A DNA stretch of 64,000 nucleotides from contig OY744532.1 of assembly GCA_963556195.1 (NCBI GenBank), positions 100,666,206 to 100,730,205 of the forward strand, in the 5' to 3' direction. This stretch comes from Sepiola atlantica (lineage: Eukaryota; Mollusca; Cephalopoda; Sepiida; Sepiolidae). Positions 36,602 through 48,853 of this stretch are shown here, piece by piece. The notes beneath the pieces were generated by a model. That model saw nothing but the letters and a program-made list of their open reading frames with translations, did no database searches and was not told the origin of the DNA. Each line of letters opens with the position of its first letter. Position 1 is the first letter of the stretch. Both the position numbers and the translations under genes were made by a program.

Positions 36602-36606
<5 letters not shown>
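36315..36606 (+). mobile_element. 5S rRNA-like sequence with downstream unit, copy 3
   Basis: 36333-36423 aligns to most of a metazoan 5S rRNA: cacaccggttcccgttagat, caccgaaattaagaggcgtc, gagcctggccagtgct, atgggtgaccatttgggaat and accaggtgctgta. It is the best conserved of three copies. About 180 bp of GC-rich sequence follows (36424-36606). The whole block is bounded by TA runs on both sides. It is either a 5S-derived SINE or a stray 5S rDNA repeat unit. Missing bases at the 5' end and mismatches make a functional 5S gene unlikely. Confidence 0.75.

Positions 36607-36632
<26 letters not shown>
36607..36632. repeat. (AT)n microsatellite, right border of 5S unit
   Basis: A TA run immediately after the 5S-like insertion. 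Confidence 0.9.
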
Positions 36633-38279
36633 TGTATTTCATTAAAGCATACATTTCTTTAAAATGTATAACCATTTGTGAACACCTTCTTTTTTTTTAC
36701 AAATTGGATAATATAAAGCTATTTTGAGTTTAGTCCACGCTATAGATCTGTATTGCCAAATTGGCTTCTTTGTTCAATAATTTGACCTTTTCCTCATAAC
36801 TTTTGCTAAAATTAGGTCTGGGTAAATGCCAAATGAAATTGCTCTGTAGGAAGCTGTGCACTTGGGTCAACTGCAGGCACCATTAAAATAACCTTGCCTG
36901 TAGCCGACTCAGGTTGTTTACAAGATTTGAATATAGCAATTTCGTTGCATTAGACTTATGCATCTGAATGGTTCACTGAACAATGATTGTACATTTTGCC
37001 TCAATGTTTGTGCAGGAATGTTTAATCAAATAGCAATTCCACTTGAAAAGGGAATCTCCTAAGATTCGAAAAGGAATAAGGCTGATGATTCATAACAATA
37101 TAAATGAATTACACCCTCCCTCTTCGACTCGGAAACATTGGTGCATCAAAGCATAACAAAACAGTAGATGGTTAATTAAATATACGGGAAGGATACAGTT
37201 TAAAGCTAGGCAAAGAAAAAAACGCACGAAGAATTATATACAATTGACATATTTCAAGTCAATGACACCAACAAAAGCAGGTTTCTCTCTGAAGGTATTA
37301 TGAATATTGCCAGAGAAGAGACTTCTAAATTGATGTGAAAAGGTTTTGGTGTAATGTGAAGATTTACTTGTTAGGATGATAAACAGTTGACCTTTGAGAA
37401 GCCATATTTCTGAGTCAATCTTTTATAAATTTCAGAAAACTGAAGTGTGCTTCAGACTGTTTTTTTTTTAGTCTTTATTTAACACTTCATCGTTTTGCCT
37501 AAAATCTATCTTAATTGGCAGAATCCAACCTTGAACTTTATTTCAACCAAATGCAAGAAGAATGCTTAAAAAGAAAATACAATCTGAAACAATATTTTCT
37601 TTTTACTGTTAATAACGTATATAAGTGGGAGAAACAGCCAACTGTTTTAAACAATCTTAACATAGATTATTACACTTTATAACTAGAATTAGGTATAACT
37701 TGGTGCTCACTTAGCCAACATTTAGATTTGGGAAAGTTAAAAAAGTATTTTGATGACTTAAATCGATGTTTTCTTTATAGAAATGATAAATTTTAACTGT
37801 ACTCTCTTATTCATTTCTTTAGTCTGAGATAGGAATCTCATGTTCAAGGGAAGTTAGTTTGAAGTAAGCCTGCAAAAAAGATATAGAAAGAATTGAGATG
37901 GAGAAGATAGTATTAAAGAAGCGATTATCTATTTGTTATTAAATAGATCAGAAGTGGTTTTCTATTGATTTTTAAAGAGGGGGGAAAAGAAAACGTTTTA
38001 ATGTATGGAAACTAAAATTTATTTTTGCTATAAAATTGTAATCATTCTGGTTCTCCAATCTGCTTTTAAAGAAATTTAAATTTTCGTTTCTTCAAAATAA
38101 GTCCCAACTGTGGCTTATCTCAAAAAGCGATGAAGAAATTATGAATGCAGATTGAAGAATTACATTTTTTTTTCCCAATTAAAAAAATATTTAAAAAAAA
38201 AAAAAAAAAAAAAAAAAATATTTCAGTCCATTTTGATTATGAATGTGTATCTCTAAAATACTGTAATTTTATGAACTAG

Positions 38280-38340
38280 GTGAACAATGCCACTGCTCGG
38301 GTTATGACCAAAAAAGCTGCTAACCCCACAATTCCAAATG
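38280..38340 (+). CDS. RBFOX1: RBFOX 61-nt exon: end of RRM
   Basis: The exon reads VNNATARVMTKKAANPTIPN plus one base. VNNATARV is the invariant beta4/C-terminal extension of the Fox RRM. The acceptor is gaactag|gtg and the donor is aatg|gtaagg. It is 61 nt, beginning in phase 0 and ending with one base of a split codon, the same size and phase as the vertebrate exon. It starts 10.5 kb after the 93-nt exon. The split codon (g + ct = Ala) pairs correctly with the next exon I can find, at 53815. Confidence 0.95.
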
Positions 38341-38558
38341 GTAAGGCAACGTTGTGTTCTTCTATCTAAAAAAGAACAGAACAGAGCAACACATACAGCA
38401 CGCAGCAAGATCTTTTTTTTTTTTAATAATTAAATTTTACAGTTTTATTTTCCCCTTTCTTCATTTCGACCCCCTCCTCTACAATATATATAACTTTCAT
38501 ACACACATGTATTCATGAACATTTCTAATTTATTTTTATTGAAATATTTTAAATTATT

Positions 38559-38592
<34 letters not shown>

Positions 38593-40119
38593 TGCATCCG
38601 TTACCTGTGTTCACACACTACTCTGTCTTCAGCGTGTTCTCTGTGTGTACGGAGTATGTGCGACATGGGTTTGGGAAGCGTGACCAGTGCTCACAAAGTC
38701 TTAGACATTTGCTATTTTCCGTGGTCATCATACACAGGCAGTTGATGTTTAGCTTTGGCCAAACCTTGTAGCTCATTTCTGATTCTGTGTTATGAGCAAA
38801 ATAAAAATAAAATACCCACTGACCCATTTTTCATCTCTATAAAAATGTTATCTCATTTGTTTTTAAGATATGAAACATAATAAAATAAAAACCTACATAC
38901 TACCTTTTTTTTCACTTACTTGAAAACACAATTTTATTCGTTTAATTTTCCTTTTTAGGCAAAATTTAATTATTTAAACAAACTGTGAAGTATTTTAAAC
39001 AAGAAAACAATATCACCAACGCTTGAGACCACATGAGTTTCTAGGAGATTTGAAACATCTATTTTTGATAAAGAGGTCTTACCTCGAAATATCCTATGGA
39101 ACACGGTTACACACATTAAATCACTGTGTAGAAATTGCGACTGATTTAAGTAATATGTAAATATTACTTGATTCAGTCACAATTTTTACATAAATAAAAA
39201 TCACTTTGTTTTTGTTCTTCTCAACACCAGCATATTTACTCTTCTTGCTTTGTGATAGACTTCTATGACACCTCTATGTAGATATTACACACAATGCTTC
39301 AAGCAAACTACATCACCATATTATTTAATTTTAATTTTACTTTAAATTTAATTAATTTTTTTTTTTTACTTTTACTCATGTATTAGCAATAGAATGAAAA
39401 GAAAATGTAAATTTACCTTTTTTTATAGACAGGAATCTACTATATCGAAAATGGTTGTTTTAAACATCCATGCTAACTACAATGTTAAATTCAGTGTCTT
39501 TTAGTCATTTCTTTTATTACGTAAGAAATGATACTATTGCTTCGATCTAAAATAAATTTATGATTTTATGGTTAGTAGTGGACCCCGATAAAAAGAAAGA
39601 AAAAAAAAATCATTTAAAACGAAGAAAATTATATTTTTCCATTTACTAAGAAAAAGTAGAATTCTTATGATTTTTTTTTGTTGTTTTTTTCGTCCTCCTA
39701 TTGAGATTTACACCCGCTTCATATTTTTAAAAAGAATCTTGCTGATAACACAGAACCACTAAAAGCTATGTAATCGTTTGGCTAGTCGTCTTCATGCCTA
39801 GTAACGTTGGTGTTTTTTTGGAATGTGTGTGCGTTAAAACTGTGATTTCTCCAAACGTCCCTCCGAGGGTGGAATGACCATCTGGGGTGAAATGTGCATC
39901 ACTACCTATATGTGTGCCTCATACCTTGATGCCGTCTGCTGCATGTTCTATGTGATGTTGCGTTCTGCCTTGAATAGTAATGATTTTATTTACCCAAGTT
40001 TTTCTTTTTTTTTTATGACAATTTTTTTTTTTAATTTATTCTATCTACTTAAAAAAAAAAATTACTTTTTTTTTTTTTTTTTTAAAGAATTTCCCACTCT
40101 TATTAAAAAAAAAAATTAT

Positions 40120-40152
<33 letters not shown>

Positions 40153-41499
40153 GACAAAATATGAGCTATTTGGCATTTTTATAATTATTACTGAATTCAT
40201 GTAAAATAGACAATGGTTTGGGGTGGTTGCTTGTTTAGAAAAAAGAGAATTGAGTCTAAAATCTGATTTTAGTTAAAAATGCTCACTGATTTTTTTTTTT
40301 TTTTTCATTTACATTTAAAAGAGAAAATATTTTTTCTTTTTTTTTTCTTTTTTCTTTTACAATATTAATTTTTTTTTTTTTTTTAAATTTTTTTTTTTAT
40401 TAATCCTTGAAAAAAAAACTGTACAAACTGCATGTTTGAAAAGATTTATTCACCACACCTTGAATTGTTAATGGAATCATTATTAATTATGTATATTATT
40501 TTTTCTAATAATTTTTTTTATGTTTATCCTTGGTTAGTAGGCTCTTTTCAGGCTGTTGAAAACCTCTTTTGTTGTCTTAAAAACCTCTAAGTTTGTTGGC
40601 ATTGCAGCTGTAAAACCACTTACAAGCTATGGAAGCACACCTTGCCAATATTTGGTGTTGTAATGAGTGCATTTTCAGTCTTTTTGAAGCATATCAAACT
40701 GGCACAGCATGCTCTTAGATTATAGTAAGAACAAAAAAAAAAGCTGATATTAAAAAAAAAAAGCTCTTCTTACCAAACTTATCACTAATAGTGGGTGACT
40801 GTGTACAGTCTTAACACACCATTTAATAGAAGAATGTATTGGTATTTTTAATTGTATTTTTATTATGCAGTGATGGCTTGTCTGTTCTGTATGTCTTTTT
40901 TTCAACCACCTTCCCTGACCCCTTTTTTTTAAAAAGTGTTTTTTTCTGATATCCACTCATCCTTCACTCCTTTGCCTTAAGCTCAACCAATATATTAAAA
41001 AGAAATATGCTTCTATATATAATTATAATATTATTATAATTATATACCTACCATATGCATAGACAAAACTTTTATAAGTAGAAAAAAAAAATGTTTATAA
41101 AAAAAAGGTTTAAGCGTGCATTTGTTGCTGTTAGAGAAAGCTGCAATCTTCCCAGAGCGTAACCTATTTTGTTTCCTTTTAAACCTAAAAAAAAAAAAAA
41201 AATGAAACAATGTTCTATGTTTTTCAGCAAATTGCTATTTAACGGATTGTTAATTACCAACGACTGATTTTGCAACAAGTGATTCTTCGTTTGAGTTTGA
41301 TTAAGGACCTTCAATCAAACATTAAGTTAAAGAATTAAGAATTTAAAAAAAACTATAAAAACGAAAAAAAAAAAAGCATTTCACTTCACTAAAGAACAAG
41401 ATTTTAACTAATAGAAAATTACTTTTTTTTTATCAGATATTTGATATAAAAAGAATTCTAAATGATTGAGCTTGAAAAAGTATTAGATTTATGTGATGT

Positions 41500-41526
<27 letters not shown>
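41500..41526. repeat. (TA)n microsatellite
   Basis: A TA run immediately beside the hairpin that follows. Confidence 0.9.
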
Positions 41527-41532
<6 letters not shown>

Positions 41533-41537
<5 letters not shown>

Positions 41538-41745
41538 TAGAAGAAAAAAGAGTGATAAATATGCGACGATTGTCCAAATTTATTTCAAATTTCAATTGTT
41601 CAATGCAAGGTGTATTCAGATTGTCCAAATCTATTTCAATTGTTCTATGCAAGTAATACTGAATACACCTTGCATTGAACAATGGAAATTTGAAATAAAT
41701 TTGGACAATCGTCGCATATTTATCACTCTTTTTTCTTCTATCTCT
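41533..41745. repeat. Near-perfect hairpin, 87-bp arms
   Basis: The left arm 41533-41619 (gagatagaagaaaaaagagt ... ggtgtattcag) is the inverse of 41659-41745 with about one mismatch. The 39-bp loop holds a third, shortened copy of the arm centre (attgtccaaatctatttcaa). As part of the RBFOX primary transcript it would form an 87-bp duplex. Confidence 0.93.
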
Positions 41746-41831
41746 ACAATTGCTCTATCTCGTATATTGAGCTAATCCTCTTCACAATAGGTTCCATCTA
41801 CTAAAAGTTTTTACTTTGGTTTATATTTGAT

Positions 41832-41833
<2 letters not shown>

Positions 41834-41874
<41 letters not shown>
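41834..41874. repeat. (TA)n microsatellite
   Basis: A TA run of about 40 bp passing into gtgtgt. Confidence 0.9.
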
Positions 41875-41880
<6 letters not shown>

Positions 41881-42279
41881 ATATATATAATCTGGTGCCA
41901 ATATGCCTTCAAATCATTCACCCCGATTTTTGTTACTCTAGCAAGATAAAACATTTATGCCATTAAAGTTTTTTTATCCACTCAACAAGAGATACCTTCA
42001 TTTTTTTACATTCTGATATGAAGTGTTTTCCACTATTAATTTTGTGATATTTTTAAAATGGCTTTTTAAACAACCTTCAAGTAAATAGTCTATTAAAACA
42101 AAGAAGTAATGTCTCGTAAAACTTTGAATTTACATCTAACATTTGACAAACTATTCGAAGGCTGTATGGCTATGAATTTTCACTGATTGATAGGTTACTG
42201 TGTGTTCATGTTAATTGAGCTCTGGCATAGAGAGGAGGTCAGTTGTCGTATGCGCTTTACTTTAATGATTAAAAGTGGC

Positions 42280-42960
42280 TGATAAAATAATATAATAATG
42301 ATGAAAACCTTGTGTACAGTGCTCAGGTACACTACAACTCATCAAAAGCGAGTGTCGATGTGTGTATGGAGGGGGATCACCAGATAGTTTCAGTGATTTT
42401 TTTTTTTTTTTTTCTTTTTTTCTTTTTTTTTTTCTCGAGTAGTATGGCGATTTTAAAGGATGCAGCGTTTTGGAACCGAAACAAGTGATGCTTCAGCAAT
42501 TCTGAGAGTGAAAAAATGTTTCTGAAAGGCATCGGAGCTGTGCTGTTTTATGAATTCGTAGGCATGTCTACATGTGTTAGACACATGGACATCAAAAAGG
42601 TGCTCCGGGTTGTTGTTATTGAGATGGTTAATAATTTTCTGGGTGGTTTCTAAGCCAGTTGCTAGCTATCAGAGCTTCAATGAATCCAAGCCGAGGGAAG
42701 CAAAACATTCTGAGTATGCAGGTGTCTGGTGGAGAGTATTCGGTTGGTTGTATGTCTTTGAATGGTTTCCAGGCAGTCCATGTTCTGAGTAAGATGATAG
42801 TTCCAGACAGATGATGTCAATTCTAAATATGGTGACATCATAGTTGTATGCAGTTTTAAATAGATAGCTGGAGAGTGACTAACAAGGGTCTAACTAATTG
42901 AGGCCAAGACGCCTTCAGCTTTCTTGAGACTTTGGCAAATGTGCTGTGATTTTCCAAATG
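42280..42960. repeat. Dispersed repeat E, copy 1 (partial copy at 54110-54290)
   Basis: Blocks shared in order with 54190-54290: ttcagcaatt.tgag.gt, tgctgtttt, a following attcgta/atttgta, and gt.ttagacacatgga. The open frame at 42574-42792 has no recognisable protein. Family unknown, perhaps the body of a SINE or LINE. Confidence 0.45.
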
Positions 42961-43053
42961 CAATGAAAAGATGAAATAAATAGTTCCAAGTTAATGCAGT
43001 GACAATTATATTTTACTCAATATAGTTTTTGCTAATTCTTAATGAATTATGTA

Positions 43054-43466
43054 GCCTAATAGAATATTAGAATTACTGATATTAAAATCTTTATCAGCGT
43101 TCCTTTTAACAGTGTAACCAATACTAAGAATAAAAATTTAAAAAAACATTGGATACAAAAACATGTCATATTATCTTGATTAATGAAAAAAGTGACAATT
43201 ATATTTTTCCAAAAATAGATTTGGCCTAAACCTTTTCAACTTAAATTTTAAAGTGATTAAAAAAATAAAAAATTAATTGTAATTCCAAATTCCTGTTTTT
43301 AAAAAAAAATTTTTTTTTATAAATCTTTTAATAGAATATTAGAATTACTGATATTAAAATCTTTATCAGTGTTCCTTTTAACAGTGTAAACAGTGTAAAC
43401 AATATTAAGAAGAAAAAAGCATTGGATACAAAAACATGTCATATTATCTTGATTAATGAAAAAAGT
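43054..43466. repeat. Local direct duplication of about 140 bp
   Basis: 43054-43193 and 43329-43466 both carry aatagaatattagaattact, gatattaaaatctttatca, tccttttaacagtgtaa, cattggatacaaaaacatgt and tatcttgattaatgaaaaa. Their separation is about 275 bp and identity is high. Confidence 0.88.
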
Positions 43467-44238
43467 ACCACCAATTTATGAAATAAAACTAAAACGAATA
43501 TTTTATTGCCAATAATTATTGCAGAGTGAACTAATCATTTTCTATCTTTCTGAGACAATTTTGCAATCCTATCTTTTCACAACTTTTAATTTTTCTAAAG
43601 AAAACGTAAGGATTGTTCTTAATACCTTTTCCGATCGTCTAAGAAGTTTGAATTTAAAAGAATTCTGCCAGGACCAGATTACAGGAATGAGCCCCGAGAG
43701 ATCGCTTGGATGTTCCAGTGCATCTCCCTAACTCTCAGCCAAGACAACGCCATGTCCATTATTACGTCGTCTCACAATGTCTAAGTCTTGATAAAGAACA
43801 AAAAGAAAAAGATAGAAATTTTTTTTTTTTCTGGACACTGTGCTTTAAAATATTAGAAGCTTTTTTCACCAGGAGAAATCTTTTACTCAATCAGTTAAAG
43901 TTTTTGTTCAATTACTATTTTTAACTTTTAAACTGACTTCAGAAATTTAATAATTTTTTGAATAAACCTAATTTAATATTTTATTATCTTATATTAATAT
44001 TAGTTAAAAAAAAAAAAAATGAATGCTAATATCTAAATATACAGTATTAAGTGAAAAACTTTATACAAAGCTATTTTTGTCTGACCATTAAAAAAACAGG
44101 TCTAACATTAAATTGATATTTCTGTTGACTTTTTAAAGAGAAATTTAGACACTGGCATCTCATAATGGTTGAAAGAGTTGTGAAAGAAAGTTGAATCACT
44201 GTGAGGATTCTTTCTTTGCTGCTGGTATCCTGTAAGTT

Positions 44239-44545
44239 ATTAGGTCGTTACAAAAATAAGGGCCGATTTCAAAAACATACATTTATTCATAGAAAATCTT
44301 TTCACCTTTCCAATACTCTGTAAATGACGTGAAACTGCTGCAGTGCTGACTGTAAGTCTCCGAGACATTTCTTTGGCACTTTGACATGGCTTTTTCTCAG
44401 CAAGTGCTTGCAGTTGTTCATTGTTAAGATTACACGGCCGTCCTCTACCTTCTTCATCTTCAAGGCTCTCATCTCCATGACGTAATTTCTGGAACCACCT
44501 TCGTACTGTCCGAGATGAATTTTTTCTCTTTAGACAAAATTGACA
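44239..44545 (-). pseudogene. Mariner transposase N-terminal fragment
   Basis: The minus strand has an open segment of about 95 residues including SSRTVRRWFQKLRHGDESLE, DEEGRGRP, LAEKKPCQSAKEMSRRL and VSRHLQSIGKVKR. This is the paired helix-turn-helix DNA-binding region of a mariner transposase, with the GRGRP AT-hook-like linker between the two helices. It lacks a clear start and the catalytic domain. The end taggtcgttacaaaaataag at 44239-44258 may be the terminal inverted repeat. A different subfamily from the remnants at 182-740 and 55840-56465. Confidence 0.75.
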
Positions 44546-44769
44546 GCTTTTATTATAAAAAAAAGTTAGTTTTAAGTAAATTTAATTATATTCATCGCAG
44601 ATATAAGCAATAAAAAAAAACCCTCTCAAATCTTCAATGTTGAAATTATGTGTATATATAATTTTTATGTTAACTCCTTATATCCTGTGAAAGAGAATGG
44701 ATATGCTAGCCATCCGAATATGTACAAAAACGAATATTTGAGGAAATAGATTTGAGTATTTAAAAAATT

Positions 44770-44935
44770 ATTTTTTAGGAAAAGTTTTATTCAGTTATGG
44801 ACATTTATCAAAACTACAAAATATTAAAAAAAAAAAAATTTAAAAAAAATTATTTTTTTGGGAAAGTTTTATTCAGTTATTGACATTTATCAAAACTACA
44901 AAATATTTAAAAAAAAAAAAAAAAAAATTTTTTTT
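44770..44935. repeat. Two-copy tandem duplication, about 85-90 bp
   Basis: The unit aagttttattcagttat.ga followed by catttatcaaaactacaaaa occurs twice, separated by A/T runs. Confidence 0.88.
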
Positions 44936-45344
44936 TGAATAGAAAAAGTGTCGAAACTAAGTCTGTTAACACTGATTGTTTTGCGGTTGTTTAGATGTAG
45001 TTGAAAAGGCAATATATGAAATTCCTTTTTCATATATTCATACCATTACCGGCACCTTATAGATTTCCGTATAGCGCATATAGTTGAATATGCACCTCCA
45101 CCCACATACACACAGAGCTTCAGACTATTAATAAAATCAGCTACGATATCATAATCAACACTTTTAATGTAAAACTAGGTTTCTAGGTCTACAATATCTC
45201 ACTATTCTTAGCAAAATTAATCATAAAACAAAACCCTCCTTATGTAAGCAAAAAGAGTGGCTTCTGGGGCTTAATGTGATTCCCCCCCCCTCTTATTTTC
45301 TCTCTCAAAATTGTCACTGTTCTTCATTCAACTACACTAATATA

Positions 45345-45546
45345 ATTATAATTGAATTTAATTATAATTTAATATAATTTAATATAATTTAATTATAATT
45401 TAATTATAATTTAAATATAATTTAATTATAATTTAAATATAATTTAATTATAATTTAAATATAATTTAATTATAATTTAAATATAATTTTAATATAATTT
45501 TAATATAATTTTAATATAATTTAATTATAATTTAATATAATTATAA
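45345..45546. repeat. AT-only tandem repeat (taatttaattataatttaaa family)
   Basis: About 200 bp built of ataatttaattataattta-like units with no G or C. Confidence 0.92.
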
Positions 45547-45663
45547 AACCAGCTCAGTAGATTAATATAATTCTAACATTTTCTCTCGTTTTTACCATTT
45601 TTCAATTTCCAAAAACGAAAAAAAAAAAAAATCACCCATGTCCTTATTTCTTTGCCGTAATAA

Positions 45664-46053
45664 AATTTTGGGTGCAACTTCGGAAAAGCCTCAATAAGGA
45701 AAAACAAATAATAAATAAAAATAAAGCCATACTGGTATTATGTATGTGACCGTGACGAAACAAAGACATCGTACACTAAAAATTACGTAAATTGAACAAG
45801 TACTTTTTTTTTATCACACACAATCAAATTTTGTCATTTTTTTTCCATGCTCACTTGTCACGTCACCATCTTTCAAAAACAAGGGACGTAAGTCAGCCCA
45901 GCGTTCGTGGAAAAAAAAATGACAAAATTTGATCAATTTACGTAATTTTTGGTGTACGATATATTTGTTCTGTCACGGTCAGATACATAATACCAGTATG
46001 TCTTCATTATTTGTTTTTCCTTATTGAGGCTTTTCCGCAGTTGCACCAAATTT
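45664..46053. mobile_element. Fold-back element, 390 bp
   Basis: The ends ggtgcaacttcggaaaagcc and its inverse (ggcttttccgcagttgcacc) extend inward as arms of about 150 bp (ggtattatgtatgtgaccgt; aaaaattacgtaaattga; caaattttgtcatttttttc). The left arm has an extra insertion of about 30 bp near 45800. The 55-bp centre is unique. No transposase. Confidence 0.85.
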
Positions 46054-47610
46054 GTACAACGAAGGATATAAAGCAAAACATTAAAATAGATGACGGTTAA
46101 TTAAATCCAATTTCCTCTATAGTCGTATCTTTGAATTATTCTGGTTTATTATAATAATAATTTTAGTTTTTGCATGATAATCATTTTTATAATATTTTAA
46201 TAAAATAATATATCCAACTCCTCATATATTCTGTATGAATTAAACTAGATATATTATTCTTTTATCTGATTGATCTATGATCATACTTTCTCATTCTAAC
46301 TGCAAAAATATATTCCTCTAATGTCATGTTTTAAAGTCTCCTTGTATTTCCATAGAATTAACGCATTTTCAATACAAACAACCACGAAACAATTTAAAAT
46401 AAGTTTTAACATTTTTTTCTTTTTAAAATCTCATTTTATTTTAATATTTTGTTAGTTTTATCGTTTTCATAATCGAAGCAAACTTCAACACAGGAATAAA
46501 CAACGTTCTTTAAAACCATTTGTTTTTTTTTGTGTGTGTGTGTTAACAGGCCATCTAAACACCATGAATACTAGCATTGAAAAACTGGATTTTGTGAGGA
46601 GTTGTGACTGAGACAAAATCTGCAACTTTATTTGCATCCAATGATGTAGACTATCTCTCCACTTGAACAAGATTCAAACATAACCATTTCTTTATGATAA
46701 GAACACCGAAAAGCCACATTCGTTCTTATGTTTGAAAAGAATGTCATGTGAAACCATTACTTGAGCACAAGTAATCATGTCTGTGTGTATGTATGCATAT
46801 GCATATAGGTACTTAGCTGCTGATCACATTTAGGTTTCGAATCTCAGCATGAATACACTTGTTACATTTAGCCACACTGATGGGTCATAAACGACAAAAC
46901 AGCTGTCTGTGTCAATATTGAGATACTTCAAGATTATTTACTTCTATTGCTGTTTCTATATGGATTTTCGACATTTTTCTTTAACACAACCCCTATTATT
47001 TTGTAAATATCCTCATCTTTTTTTTTGTTGAATTTTTATCGCAATATTTTCGTGATATAAAAACATTGGTTGTATTTAAAAAAAAAAATAAATGTATATT
47101 CAATATTTCTGCACTGACTTCCTTTCATGAAATTATAACTAACTTTTGGGAAACCTATTTTTTTTTTTTTTTTTAACAATGGCATATCAGACCAAGTTGA
47201 CGCTATATTTCAATATTTTATTTTCATCCATTAGAGTCAAGGTGTGTGAATAGTTTTCTGTGTTAACAAATGAACAAATAAAATTCACTAATTCTCTAAA
47301 ACATATGCCGCAAATGTTTTTTAATTTTATTTTTTAAATTTTAATAAGTAATTTATAAAACAGAAAAGAACTGGTGGCAAATATATGGATCAGATCAACC
47401 CATTCCCGGCAACCCATGTAGCACAGCCGATTCCATTCTCGCCAACCAATGCGACACAGGTGATTCCATGTTTTTTATATGCAGGGATGCTCTCTAATTC
47501 TTTCCTGCCACTCAAAGAAATCTACACTGGTTTTACTTATACATTTGTTTGTGAGACCAGTGTATGTTGCTTCCTTCAATTTCTTTTAGCTTTCAGCAAT
47601 GCTATGTATA

Positions 47611-48853
47611 TATTAGTTGGACCACATTGCCCAGATAAAAATATCTATTAGTTGGACCACATTGCCCAGATAAAAATATCTATTAGTTGGACCACATTGC
47701 CCAGATAAAAATGTCTATTAGTTGGACCACATTGCCCAGATAAAAATGTCTATTAGTTGGACCACATTGCCCAGATAAAAATATCTATTAGTTGGACCAC
47801 ATTGCTCAGATAAAAATATCTATTAGTTGGACCACATTGCCCAGATAAAAATATCTATTAGTTGGACCACATTGCCCAGATAAAAATATCTATTAGTTGG
47901 ACCACATTGCCCAGATAAAAATATCTATTAGTTGGACCACATTGCCCAGATAAAAATATCTATTAGTTGGACCACATTGCCCAGATAAAAATATCTATTA
48001 GTTGGACCACATTGCCCAGATAAAAATATCTATTAGTTGGACCACATTGCCCAGATAAAAATATCTATTAGTTGGACCACATTGCCCAGATAAAAATATC
48101 TATTAGTTGGACCACATTGCCCAGATAAAAATATCTATTAGTTGGACCACATTGCCCAGATAAAAATATCTATTAGTTGGACCACATTGCCCAGATAAAA
48201 ATATCTATTAGTTGGACCACATTGCCCAGATAAAAATATCTATTAGTTGGACCACATTGCCCAGATAAAAATATCTATTAGTTGGACCACATTGCCCAGA
48301 TAAAAATATCTATTAGTTGGACCACATTGCCCAGATAAAAATATCTATTAGTTGGACCACATTGCCCAGATAAAAATATCTATTAGTTGGACCACATTGC
48401 CCAGATAAAAATATCTATTAGTTGGACCACATTGCCCAGATAAAAATATCTATTAGTTGGACCACATTGCCCAGATAAAAATATCTATTAGTTGGACCAC
48501 ATTGCCCAGATAAAAATATCTATTAGTTGGACCACATTGCCCAGATAAAAATGTCTATTAGTTGGACCACATTGCCCAGATAAAAATATCTATTAGTTGG
48601 ACCACATTGCCCAGATAAAAATATCTATTAGTTGGACCACATTACCCCGATAAAAATATCTATTAGTTGGACCACATTGCCCAGATAAAAATATCTATTA
48701 GTTGGACCACATTGCCCAGATAAAAATATCTATTAGTTGGACCACATTGCCCAGATAAAAATATCTATTAGTTGGACCACATTGCCCAGATAAAAATATC
48801 TATTAGTTGGACCACATTACCCCGATAAAAATATCTATTAGTTGGACCACATT
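47611..48853. repeat. 35-bp minisatellite, 35 full copies
   Basis: The unit is tattagttggaccacattgc followed by ccagataaaaatatc. The phase is exact at 35 bp from 47611 to 48836, followed by a partial unit. Copies are nearly identical. Variants are atgtc in place of atatc (a few copies), one cattgctcag, and two near the 3' end with cattaccccg. The two identical accccg variants suggest block duplication of several units. Not CRISPR: there are no unique spacers. Confidence 0.97.

Larger units (their letters stand above)
27813..38279 (+). other. RBFOX 10.5-kb intron between the 93-nt and 61-nt exons
   Basis: Apart from the listed repeats it is AT-rich unique sequence. A tc microsatellite lies at 27917-27945, and long T/A runs occur at 29803-29847, 30726-30754, 32050-32078, 34271-34340 and 38188-38218. 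The stretches 29960-32200, 33500-36100 and 36730-38180 hold nothing I can support. Confidence 0.65.

Noticed and set aside
47385..47651. 88-residue frame beginning in a segment with internal similarity (cggcaacccatgtagcacag / gccaaccaatgcgacacag)
   Set aside because: The similarity is a short degenerate repeat, and the frame runs into the 35-bp minisatellite.
47611..48853. Regular 35-bp repeats resembling a CRISPR array
   Set aside because: Units are head-to-tail with no unique spacers, in an animal intron; it is a minisatellite.
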